This document shows positions 16,756 through 24,366 of a DNA stretch of 64,000 bases, piece after piece; the stretch's first letter is position 1; each line of letters begins with the position of its first letter. A program made the position numbers and the translations under genes. This stretch comes from an uncultured Bacteroidales bacterium. GTDB lineage: Bacteria; Bacteroidota; Bacteroidia; Bacteroidales; CAIWKO01. The stretch lies in NCBI GenBank assembly GCA_903913285.1, contig CAIWKO010000060.1, positions 62,001 to 126,000 of the forward strand, read 5' to 3'. The notes beneath the pieces were generated by a model. It was not told the DNA's origin, searched no databases, and saw nothing but the letters and a program-made list of their open reading frames with translations.

Positions 16756-18702
16756 TCATTTTGGCAAATTCTTAGTTATACCTTTCATCTTTTCCGTTAA
16801 TTCCAAGCGATTATTTTTTTCGGCGAAATCTGAGATATATTGAAGCACTTTTATGGCTTCATCCAGATCATCTTTCACAGTTTGCCGGCTCTTATTATCA
16901 AGCGAATTATAGTATTTCATTTTCTCTTCATAGATATCTGCAATACGTTCCAAAATAATGTCGCCTTTTTTTAGTTCCCCGCTGTTAATATAAAGTGTAC
17001 CATAATTCAGGATGTACTTATCAAACGCTATCAAAGAATCCGGCACTATTTCCAGTCCTTTATTCAAAAATGCAATGGCCCTGTTTGTATCTCCATCTGT
17101 CAATAAGGCCACAGCCAACTTGGCATAAAGAATACGATACCAAACAAACATATCACGGGTAAAATTATCGCTTCCGGTATGTTTGTCAATTTGAGTACCG
17201 TATTTAAATACGTTCATTAACAGATCATACGATCGTTCTTTCAGCACATCTCCCCCTGGCAAACTATCCCGTTTGACCGGCATAAAACGGTAAACTATCC
17301 CTTCCAGATAACAGTATTTTTCAACATCAAGAAAATCCATCAGGCTAGATGGACTTGCAAAACAGATAGGGCGCTCCCAGTGGTTGGAAGCAATAATATC
17401 GAGCAACAGCAGGTCATTTTTGTATAGATTCTCTTCATTCACTTTCCAAAAAACGGTGTCACACAAACGGCTTCTCATCGATGCAGGAATCATGTTCTTT
17501 TTTATCAAAGCTTCTTTATCAGCAGTCAAAAAGAAATTCTTGCTTGGGTAATAACTTATATATTTCCCGTTTGCCATCATCAATTTACTTGCTATATCAT
17601 CGCTGTTAACCGAATCAATAAATGTTTTTACATTTAAACTTTTCACCGATGGGTTTTGTGAATATTCAACCCACTCGTTGCTCCCGGTTTTATATTTATT
17701 AAAAGGTATGGTCGTTAATACTGGTTCCGAGAGATTGTGTTTAAGGTATAATTGCGCGATATACCACTCGGAGAATGCCAGAGTGAAATTTAAAACCCTC
17801 ACGTCTGTTCTGTATCCTTCAGCTTCCTGCACATACAAGACGGGGTAGGTATCGTTATCACCGTTCGTTATCAGAATAGCATTGGGCGGACAAGAGTTCA
17901 GATAATTTTTTGCAATGTTAATTGCTGCATCGTTATAAAGGCCGGGAATCATAAACTCTTTGGCCAGCTTATCTTCTTTAATACTTACAAGATTCATCCA
18001 TGCATCAACATAATCGTTCGATAATTTCTCAGGAGCATAACCCACGATGGTTTGAAAATACGGATTGCGCTCGGCTAACTCTTTAATTGTTGCAATACAT
18101 TTTTTTTCAAAGAACACATAATTATCAACTTGTTCCTTGCTTGCTTTTTCATATCCGAGAATTTTCTTTTTTTGTGTATGATACATGTACTGACCGCGCA
18201 AAAATGCTTCGGCATAATTAGTATACGCCCTTCCCAGCCCGTAAAGTACCGAATCCGGCAAATTCCTGTTCTTCCCAAAAGCACTTATCACATCCCGATC
18301 CCAGCCATTATAACCATAATAGGGATTAAATCTCCAGTCGTCAGAATTACAACTTGCCAGATAGGCTCTTATATAACTGCTATCGGTTTTGCCTTTTGTA
18401 TAGTGGGTAAGAGGAATAAACTTAGCGGTTTCAAGATCCCAGAACTTTTCAACATCACGACCAACAAACTCATCCGTCTCATATACTGATTTCGAAGCAT
18501 ACCAGCCATCAGGTTTTCGGCATAATTCTATATTATCATCAACTTTATTATAATGGTTAAAAAAGTAATTGGCAGCATCATATAATGAAGGATACTTTTT
18601 TAATATCGCAGGATCGGTCTTTAAATATGTAATATCACTATCCTGCGCACGACACCATAGTGCGCAAAAACAAATTAAAATAACGATTCCGGCTCTTTTC
18701 AT
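16756..18702 (-). CDS. Exported soluble protein resembling the C-terminal domain of DUF2723 proteins
   Basis: 648 residues with a signal peptide (MKRAGIVILICFCALWCRAQ) and no further membrane helices. Residues about 270-300 read CPPNAILITNGDNDTYPVLY then EAEGYRTDVRVLN; near 450 there is LLLLDIIASNHWERPICFA, followed by EGIVYRFMPVKRD. From memory these match the soluble C-terminal half of the Bacteroidota DUF2723 (protein O-mannosyltransferase-like) membrane proteins. The multi-spanning glycosyltransferase part is missing here and is replaced by about 250 residues of unknown sequence. The C-terminus looks helical and TPR-like. Role unknown. Confidence 0.7.
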   Translation of the reverse strand: MKRAGIVILICFCALWCRAQDSDITYLKTDPAILKKYPSLYDAANYFFNHYNKVDDNIELCRKPDGWYASKSVYETDEFVGRDVEKFWDLETAKFIPLTHYTKGKTDSSYIRAYLASCNSDDWRFNPYYGYNGWDRDVISAFGKNRNLPDSVLYGLGRAYTNYAEAFLRGQYMYHTQKKKILGYEKASKEQVDNYVFFEKKCIATIKELAERNPYFQTIVGYAPEKLSNDYVDAWMNLVSIKEDKLAKEFMIPGLYNDAAINIAKNYLNSCPPNAILITNGDNDTYPVLYVQEAEGYRTDVRVLNFTLAFSEWYIAQLYLKHNLSEPVLTTIPFNKYKTGSNEWVEYSQNPSVKSLNVKTFIDSVNSDDIASKLMMANGKYISYYPSKNFFLTADKEALIKKNMIPASMRSRLCDTVFWKVNEENLYKNDLLLLDIIASNHWERPICFASPSSLMDFLDVEKYCYLEGIVYRFMPVKRDSLPGGDVLKERSYDLLMNVFKYGTQIDKHTGSDNFTRDMFVWYRILYAKLAVALLTDGDTNRAIAFLNKGLEIVPDSLIAFDKYILNYGTLYINSGELKKGDIILERIADIYEEKMKYYNSLDNKSRQTVKDDLDEAIKVLQYISDFAEKNNRLELTEKMKGITKNLPK

Positions 18703-18726
18703 GTAATGGTTTTTTTTATTTTTCCA

Positions 18727-18759
18727 AGTCGTAGTACGACTTGAAGTCGTGCTACGACT
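18727..18759. repeat. Long hairpin, REP-like
   Basis: AGTCGTAGTACGACT, loop TGA, AGTCGTGCTACGACT. A 15-pair stem with one mismatch, upstream of the 16756-18702 gene. No U-tract follows on either side, so it is more like an interspersed palindromic element than a terminator. It touches the 18-bp direct repeat that begins at 18759. Confidence 0.65.
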
Positions 18760-18776
18760 ACTATTTAAAATCCTTT
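18759..18776. repeat. Direct repeat flanking the nuclease gene, left copy
   Basis: TACTATTTAAAATCCTTT, identical to 19942-19959. Similarity continues imperfectly for about 11 more bases (ending AAACTT in both). The pair encloses the PD-(D/E)XK gene and may mark an insertion or recombination site. Confidence 0.6.
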
Positions 18777-18899
18777 CAACGAAACTTCAATAAAAGGCTA
18801 TTCTATTGCTTCGAATTTTTTATTGATCAATGATAGTAATACTGAGGCAGAGACTGCTGATGAAAGTGAGCTGCTGGCTTATTTTATCTATGATCTGTC

Positions 18900-19907
18900 C
18901 TATTGAAAAATTCTCTTTTCTATCTTTTTCAGTACAACAAGGTCATCAATTGTCTTTTTTAAATAGCTTACCATTTCTGGAATTTGTTCTTCATTTTCAA
19001 TTATAAACTTAGCTAATTTTTCATAACGACCAATTGTCAAAACACCATCCGAGTCAACGGTCTCCCAATTTTTTAAATTTTTCTTTAATACATTAAACAA
19101 GTTATCTGTTTCTTTATACTTATCTGAAATTGTCAATTCAATTTCTGTTCCAATGTAAACTTCTTCATTAGACCACCAAAAGAATCCTATATTTACAAAT
19201 GACTTAAATTTGCTTTTAACATCTACATAATGATAGGTAGCATAAGAAAATTCTCTTTCAATTTTAGTACTTCTTGATGATTGCTTAGCCAATCCGCAAA
19301 TTTTATTTTCATAATATTCAGTGATCCCATCAATAACTTCATTCATTTTGCTTATTGTATCAGTTATTTTGGTTAATACGTTTAGGTCGGAATAATTAAA
19401 ATTTTTTGAGTCTGCCATGTTTTCTTCTTTTAAAAATGATTTGAATTCGTTCGTTAATTGGGTGTTTTTTTTATCTATTATTTGAAAAATATCAGCCCAC
19501 TTCATCAAGTGGAAAAGAACTGATTTGTCATATATTTCTTTTAAGTTGTAATATTTTGTTAGGTATACAAGATGTCTCTTTGTGATAGATTTACTTAGTA
19601 AAATCTTTTTATAGTCGTCCAGTTGGTTTGGTCTCTCAAAGTGTTCTATTTTACATTCAATTAAAATACAAGTTTTTTTTGTCGGAATATTTATTTCAAT
19701 ATCAGGTCTGCCAAACTCATAGCTTTTTTGTGTTTTGATAGTCGTTTCGCTGTCAGCCTGCAAGTCAAGTTTTTCAAGAAAGTTGTCACGAAATAATTTG
19801 TCTGCCTGTAAACAATTTGCGAAAATTTCTATTAAGAAATTTTCTTTGGAATTGGTGTTTTCTCTTTCCCTGTATGAATATATTTTACTAAAAACTGATT
19901 CTGTCAT
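18900..19907 (-). CDS. PD-(D/E)XK superfamily nuclease, possible defence effector
   Basis: 335 residues, no signal peptide. The nuclease core is at the N-terminus: TNSKENFLIEIF (about 18-29), GRPDIEINIP with Asp69, ILIECKIE with Glu84 and Lys86, then QLDDYKKIL (about 95). This gives the PD...ExK and QxxxY pattern of restriction-like nucleases (PDDEXK_4-like). The rest is helical, with an aromatic-rich patch (SFVNIGFFWWSNEEVYIGTEIE). The gene is AT-rich and sits between two copies of an 18-bp direct repeat, downstream of the HEPN-like and DUF262-like genes. DNA cleavage is inferred from motifs; target unknown. Confidence 0.75.
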   Translation of the reverse strand: MTESVFSKIYSYRERENTNSKENFLIEIFANCLQADKLFRDNFLEKLDLQADSETTIKTQKSYEFGRPDIEINIPTKKTCILIECKIEHFERPNQLDDYKKILLSKSITKRHLVYLTKYYNLKEIYDKSVLFHLMKWADIFQIIDKKNTQLTNEFKSFLKEENMADSKNFNYSDLNVLTKITDTISKMNEVIDGITEYYENKICGLAKQSSRSTKIEREFSYATYHYVDVKSKFKSFVNIGFFWWSNEEVYIGTEIELTISDKYKETDNLFNVLKKNLKNWETVDSDGVLTIGRYEKLAKFIIENEEQIPEMVSYLKKTIDDLVVLKKIEKRIFQ

Positions 19908-19941
19908 TTTTTTATAATTGATGTCGTTTCAAAAAGCAGCG

Positions 19942-19959
19942 TACTATTTAAAATCCTTT
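19942..19959. repeat. Direct repeat flanking the nuclease gene, right copy
   Basis: TACTATTTAAAATCCTTT, identical to 18759-18776, lying in the 147-base gap between the nuclease gene and the HEPN-like gene. Confidence 0.6.
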
Positions 19960-20054
19960 TTACAAAACTTGGTCAATTGGTGTAGTTACAAACTACAATT
20001 ACAAAATGCGAAGCTTGAAACTTTGCATAACTTAAAATATTACCTGTTAACTTA

Positions 20055-21278
20055 TTAATAAAGTTGAACAGTTTTCTGCCCATATTTGATATCAGTATAG
20101 TTGTCAGATATTTTTTTAATTACCAAATATTCAAATACTTCTAAAGACTTCCTGATTAGGGGAATAATAGTTTGAAAGTCGTTTGTATTCGATAATGAAA
20201 TATGATATTCACTTTCTTTATTATGAACAATACAGCATCTTAATCCATAAATAAACTCTGCTACTTTGCGTATTGAACTTGGACTGAAACCATCAACAAT
20301 TTTTTTGTCTCTTAAAAAAGTTATTTCATTCGCATTAGCCACTGGTGTCAATGCAGGCTTTATTATTGATACAAGGTCAGGTGTGAATATTTTCGAAAAA
20401 TTTCTGATAAAAGATTCTTTTTCTCCCTTTTTCATACTTTCTGCTGAATTAATAAATTCTCTCACAAAAATTCTACTTGACCCAACGCGATTTACTAAAT
20501 CAACTAAATAAACCCGATAGACTAAATATTCAAAAGTGTGATAAAGTCTTAAAAAACGATTCAAGATGTCTGGAGATTGATTTAGTTCGTTTATTACATC
20601 ATAAATATCAAAATACTGTTCATAATCTTTAGTTGAATCAAAAGATAAACCTGGATAAATTAATGTTTTTGAATACTTTAGATCACTTTGAAGAAGTATC
20701 GACTTGGCATCATTTAAAAAAGACAAATAAATAAATGGGTAGTGTTTGTCTTCATCAAAAGGAATAGCTGACTTGTTAATTACTAGTCCTTTATTTAAAT
20801 CTAGGTTTGAAATAATGTCGAAGAATTCATTTATAAAAACATTATTTACAATTGAGTAGCATCTTTCTAAATACTCTTCAATTTGCTTCCAAATTATTTC
20901 GAAATTTGGCTTTGATAAATCAATTATGTCGCCACTATCAAAAAGCGTTGATGACGATACAAATCCATAGTCAGTGTTTGAATATGCGAACCTTCTGTTT
21001 CTATTTTGAAATTTAGGTTGGGAAAAATCAATCTTTGTTGGATTTCCGATTATTGTGTAAGGTAAACTTAAAAATCCACCTTTATTATCTTTCCTTATTT
21101 GTTCAAGTGATTTTATGAATTTCTGAAAAATAGGAGGTGGGTTCAATAGTAATAACCATTGTAGCCCTTCTTCAAGATTATCATCAATATCAATAATATC
21201 AATTAGGTCTTGATCATTAAATCCCAAGTAAGTATTTAAAGATAGGATGACCTTTGATAAAAGTTCGTTACCTGTCAT
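20055..21278 (-). CDS. Unknown protein with C-terminal HEPN-like RX4H motif
   Basis: 407 residues, cytosolic. Residues 1-235 match nothing I recognise (start MTGNELLSKVILSLNTYLGF). Residues about 236-392 look like a HEPN bundle: a long helix RLYHTFEYLVYRVYLVDLV, a helix ending FIYGLRCCIVHNKESEYH with Arg347 and His352 in the RX4H spacing, and a final helix IIPLIRKSLEVFEYLVIKK. HEPN proteins of this type are usually RNases in toxin-antitoxin or antiphage systems. The start is six bases after the stop of the DUF262-like gene, so the two form an operon. The RNase call is inference from one motif. Confidence 0.6.
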   Translation of the reverse strand: MTGNELLSKVILSLNTYLGFNDQDLIDIIDIDDNLEEGLQWLLLLNPPPIFQKFIKSLEQIRKDNKGGFLSLPYTIIGNPTKIDFSQPKFQNRNRRFAYSNTDYGFVSSSTLFDSGDIIDLSKPNFEIIWKQIEEYLERCYSIVNNVFINEFFDIISNLDLNKGLVINKSAIPFDEDKHYPFIYLSFLNDAKSILLQSDLKYSKTLIYPGLSFDSTKDYEQYFDIYDVINELNQSPDILNRFLRLYHTFEYLVYRVYLVDLVNRVGSSRIFVREFINSAESMKKGEKESFIRNFSKIFTPDLVSIIKPALTPVANANEITFLRDKKIVDGFSPSSIRKVAEFIYGLRCCIVHNKESEYHISLSNTNDFQTIIPLIRKSLEVFEYLVIKKISDNYTDIKYGQKTVQLY

Positions 21279-21284
21279 AGCTAT

Positions 21285-22517
21285 CTATTTTTCTCTTATT
21301 TGATTAAATATTTCACTCCAAGTCAATTGCTTTTCTTCGAGCAATGATTGAGTATATTCCATTACAACTTTTCTAATGAAAGAACCAATATTTACCGACC
21401 TACTGGAAAGCACATTATATTCGTTCGTGAACTGAGTTAAGTTAAGTCCATTTTTTGTAATAGAATTATTCAACTTTTCGAAAACATCATTAGTTTGACT
21501 GAAAACATTTTCTGGGTCTTGGAGGTTAATTTTCCTACCAATTGCTGCGAATATACCGCTAAGAGAAGTATCCTTAGAAAACCATTCTTTCCCTTTCGCG
21601 TCATTTATAGAAATCAATTTATCCAGCTCAAATAACTTATTTAAAAACAAGTCTAGGTATTCTTTACTAAAAACTATATCATATACTTTCTCTGGTGTTT
21701 CTTCACTATCAATAAATTCGTTTTCAATTAATTTGTCAGTTGATACTCTTAGTGGTTTGCCTTCCACTAGCGATTGTAGAGCTACTATAACGGAAGAAAA
21801 CATAAACTGACCTAATTCTCTGATTCCCCTTTTTATATCGTTAGCATTTATATTTTTTTCTCTAAAAAGTTGTATTGGGGTATCAGAATTATTTATTGTT
21901 TCAAAATAATGAAGAAATAACAGCTCAAATTGGTGGGTCTTTGATACAGATTTTTGTCCTGCATTTAAGAGTAGCATTTTTTGAATTACTTCTTTCTCAT
22001 TTAACCCAGTCCAAATGGTAAAATAAACATCATAATTGCTAAATCTTGATGGTATTTTCTCTATTTCATTTGTTTCAATTAATGATTTTATTAAACGAGT
22101 TGACATGACTCCTGAATCAAAAAATAATGGATTTATTTCCTTCAACTCTTTTGCAAAAGTTCTATAATCAGATTTTGTCTTAGAATATTGCTTTGATGTG
22201 GCGAGATGAGCCCATAAGCGGAAAGACCGTTGAAGTCCATCTAAAATTTCAGTTTCAGACAAATCAAAAGAGACTTGATTATAATCTATTTCATTAAGTT
22301 TTGATTTTTTATATGTAAGTGTAATAGTAGGGATAGGGTCGCCTATCTGTATTGTTGAGTAGAGTTTGTCTAAATATTGATTTTTGACAATCCTTCTCTG
22401 AATTGCATACTCGTAGAAATCTATTTTCAAACCTTCTAAGTAATCTATTAATTTCCCTTTACATAGATACCAAGTCCTATGTTGGATTTCCTTTTTGTCT
22501 AGAATTTCTATTTCCAT
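21285..22517 (-). CDS. DUF262/ParB- or DndB-like protein (DGLQR motif)
   Basis: 410 residues, cytosolic. The N-terminal part (YAIQRRIVKNQYLDKLYSTIQIGDPIPTITL then EILDGLQRSFRLWAHL, residues 93-97 DGLQR) has the layout of DUF262 and DGQHR/DndB-like proteins, which carry a DGQ-R motif. Also typical is MLLLNAGQKSVSKTHQFELLF in the middle. In GmrSD, and from memory in other HEPN pairs, DUF262 proteins act in modified-DNA restriction or antiphage defence. It is the first gene of the AT-rich minus-strand operon and is followed by the HEPN-like gene. No methyltransferase is nearby. Confidence 0.6.
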   Translation of the reverse strand: MEIEILDKKEIQHRTWYLCKGKLIDYLEGLKIDFYEYAIQRRIVKNQYLDKLYSTIQIGDPIPTITLTYKKSKLNEIDYNQVSFDLSETEILDGLQRSFRLWAHLATSKQYSKTKSDYRTFAKELKEINPLFFDSGVMSTRLIKSLIETNEIEKIPSRFSNYDVYFTIWTGLNEKEVIQKMLLLNAGQKSVSKTHQFELLFLHYFETINNSDTPIQLFREKNINANDIKRGIRELGQFMFSSVIVALQSLVEGKPLRVSTDKLIENEFIDSEETPEKVYDIVFSKEYLDLFLNKLFELDKLISINDAKGKEWFSKDTSLSGIFAAIGRKINLQDPENVFSQTNDVFEKLNNSITKNGLNLTQFTNEYNVLSSRSVNIGSFIRKVVMEYTQSLLEEKQLTWSEIFNQIREK

Positions 22518-22792
22518 TTCGAATAGTTATTGATTTTTAGCTTGTAGGCAAAATTTGTATGAAACATTGATATAATTTTTATTCTACCTATTCAGTAGGT
22601 GCAATCCATGTATCCATTGGCCAAGTTTCCAAACTTCCCACAAAAATATTCTTTAGTTTCCAATCACATACAAATTTCACCTCAAATATATAAATTTATT
22701 CGATTGAAAATTATTTTTTCAAAAAAAATCATATTATTTTCTCAAAAAAAAACAACGATTAAAGCTTTAAAAAACATAAAAGTCAAATTGAA
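22518..22792. other. AT-rich gap between defence-like operon and repeat locus
   Basis: About 275 bases, very A/T-rich, with no coding potential I can support. It should contain the promoter of the minus-strand operon, but no good TAnnTTTG element was found. Confidence 0.4.
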
Positions 22793-23044
22793 AACAACGA
22801 TTATCAAAATCTGAACAATGGATTACAAAATCTGAACAACGACAATCAAAATTATGACTATGGATGACAAAAATATGACAATGGATGACAAAATCTGAAC
22901 AACGACAATCAAAATTATGACAATGGATGACAAAATTATGACAATGGATGACAAAATGGAGTCAACGACGATCAAATTCTGAACAACGACAATCAAAATT
23001 ACGACAATGGATGACAAAATGGAGTCAACGACAATCAAAATGTA
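22793..23044. repeat. 21-bp tandem repeat array A, locus 1 (12 units)
   Basis: Twelve consecutive units of exactly 21 bases without indels. Units alternate between two types, one built on GACAATGGATGACAAAAT and one on AACAACGACAATCAAAAT. There are no unique spacers, so this is not CRISPR. The open frames through it (for example minus strand 22823-23143) exist only because 21 is a multiple of three. It is followed by an A-rich spacer and a second, different 21-bp array. Confidence 0.85.
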
Positions 23045-23180
23045 AAAAATCAAAACAAAAAAACAAATCAAGTTGTTAATTATCAATATAATAATAAATA
23101 AGTCAACCAATTTACTTCTTAACAAATTAACCAACGAACTCAAAAATCACACCCCTAAAACAAAAATAACAACACACTAC
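23045..23180. other. A-rich spacer between the two 21-bp arrays, locus 1
   Basis: Includes AAAATCAAAACAAAAAAA, then TAATTATC and AACAAATTAACCAACGA. The same succession occurs at 40550-40640 in locus 2, so the spacer is homologous between loci. Confidence 0.6.
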
Positions 23181-23453
23181 CTCGTCCGAACGACACTTCA
23201 CCTCGTCGGAACGACTACGTTTCTCGTCCGAACGACACTATTCCTTCTCCGGACGACTCTGTTCCTCTTCCGAACCGCACTATTCCTTCTCCGGACAACA
23301 CTATCCCTTCTCCGGACGACACTATCCCTTCTCCGGACGACACTATCCCTCTTCCGGACGACACTATCCCTTCTCCGAACGACTCTGTCACTCGTCCGAA
23401 CGACTCTGCACCTTTTTCAGACTACATCAAACCTTTTTCAAACAACATCAAAC
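23181..23453. repeat. 21-bp tandem repeat array B, locus 1 (13 units)
   Basis: Thirteen units of exactly 21 bases, core CTCGTCCGAACGACACT or CTTCTCCGGACGACACT, the last two degenerate (CTTTTTCAAACAACATC). An ORF through it (23073-23525) would encode heptad repeats such as LLRTTLS, but it lacks a convincing start region and is probably not a gene. Confidence 0.85.
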
Positions 23454-23736
23454 ATCTTCCGGGTCATCCTTTATATCACCTCGCTCATAGCTTTTTATCC
23501 CGTAACCACCGGAATACATCTCTAAACTCTTATCATTTTCTGTAGCCCTTCGCCGAATATTCTGCCCGATTATCTTATTCCTTATCATCTTGCCGTTTCT
23601 TAACACACTATAGGATTGTTTTTATAAAAAAACATCCCTGGCTATCATCTTTTAAAAATAATTAAAAAACTTTTCACCGCTTAAATCGTTGTTTTTATGA
23701 TTATTCACTACTGTGCGAAACAGATTAATGAAATTA
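23454..23736. other. Intergenic DNA between repeat locus 1 and the padR operator
   Basis: Tail of the degenerate repeat, then AT-rich sequence. I see no gene here. Confidence 0.4.
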
Positions 23737-23767
23737 TTTTAGTACTTTGTATTGCATAGTACTAAAA
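23737..23767. promoter_or_regulatory. Probable PadR operator
   Basis: Perfect 10-bp inverted repeat TTTTAGTACT, 11-base centre TTGTATTGCAT, AGTACTAAAA. The -33 TTG of the padR promoter lies in its centre, so a bound dimer would block RNA polymerase. PadR proteins commonly autoregulate from such dyads. Confidence 0.7.
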
Positions 23768-23781
23768 ATGTATTATCTTTG
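23752..23781 (+). promoter_or_regulatory. padR-pspC promoter
   Basis: TTG (23752-23754), 19 bases, TATCTTTG (23774-23781). Ideal spacing, overlapping the operator. It would give a leader of about 230 bases before padR. Confidence 0.75.
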
Positions 23782-23789
23782 TCCCCGAA

Positions 23790-23933
23790 ATGATAAAACG
23801 ATCTTCAGATCAAAATTTTAAAATGGCTCTAAGTTTAATTTTTAATAGTGTTGGTAATAAAGTGAAACGTGTTGAGAATCATCTGCGCCTTATCTCAGAG
23901 GATAGGATGATTTTCAGCGGCTTCACCCTTTAG
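23790..23933 (+). CDS. Possible 47-residue leader ORF upstream of padR
   Basis: ATG nine bases after the -7 element, open for 47 codons (begins MIKRSSDQNFKMALSL). There is no family match and the codon pattern is unremarkable. Alternatively the padR leader is simply untranslated. Confidence 0.2.
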   Translation: MIKRSSDQNFKMALSLIFNSVGNKVKRVENHLRLISEDRMIFSGFTL

Positions 23934-24018
23934 GGAAGGGGAAAAAAGACGTTGAAAATCAATTAAAAGTCATTTGGAAAGAACAACAAACAACAAACGA
24001 CAAACAAACAACAACAAA

Positions 24019-24354
24019 ATGGATATCGAAAACTCAAAGGCCCAGATGCGAAAAGGTGTGTTGGAGTATTGCATACTCTCCATCATATCCGAAAAGGATG
24101 CCTACGCATCCGACATCATGGAAAAACTGAAAGAAGCCAAACTCATCGTGGTGGAAGGCACGCTCTATCCCTTGATGACACGCCTGAAGAACGACGGCTT
24201 GCTCAACTATCGCTGGGAAGAATCAAAAAGTGGCCCCCCGCGCAAATATTATCAACTCACCGACGACGGACGCAAATGCCTCTCCGATCTCGACGAAAGC
24301 TGGAACGAGTTGGTTGATTCGGTTAAACATATCACTCAAAAAAATAATTCATAA
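24019..24354 (+). CDS. PadR-family transcriptional regulator
   Basis: 111 residues from the ATG at 24019, preceded by an A/C-rich leader (AACAACAAAAT). An upstream in-frame ATG at 23974 gives only low-complexity residues and is rejected. Winged-helix features: MRKGVLEYCILSIISEKDAYASDIMEKL, then VEGTLYPLMTRLKNDGLL and SGPPRKYYQLTDDG. It should bind the dyad at 23737 and repress its own operon. The next gene, 12 bases downstream, is a PspC-domain protein; this pair recurs in Bacteroidota and suggests envelope-stress control. Confidence 0.93.
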   Translation: MDIENSKAQMRKGVLEYCILSIISEKDAYASDIMEKLKEAKLIVVEGTLYPLMTRLKNDGLLNYRWEESKSGPPRKYYQLTDDGRKCLSDLDESWNELVDSVKHITQKNNS

Positions 24355-24366
24355 AACATCATAGCC

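Noticed and set aside
22823-23143. Minus-strand frame with IVVVQ heptads
   Set aside because: Follows mechanically from the 21-bp DNA repeat and lacks start signals.
22793-23453. CRISPR array
   Set aside because: Units are back-to-back 21-mers without unique spacers, and no cas genes are near.
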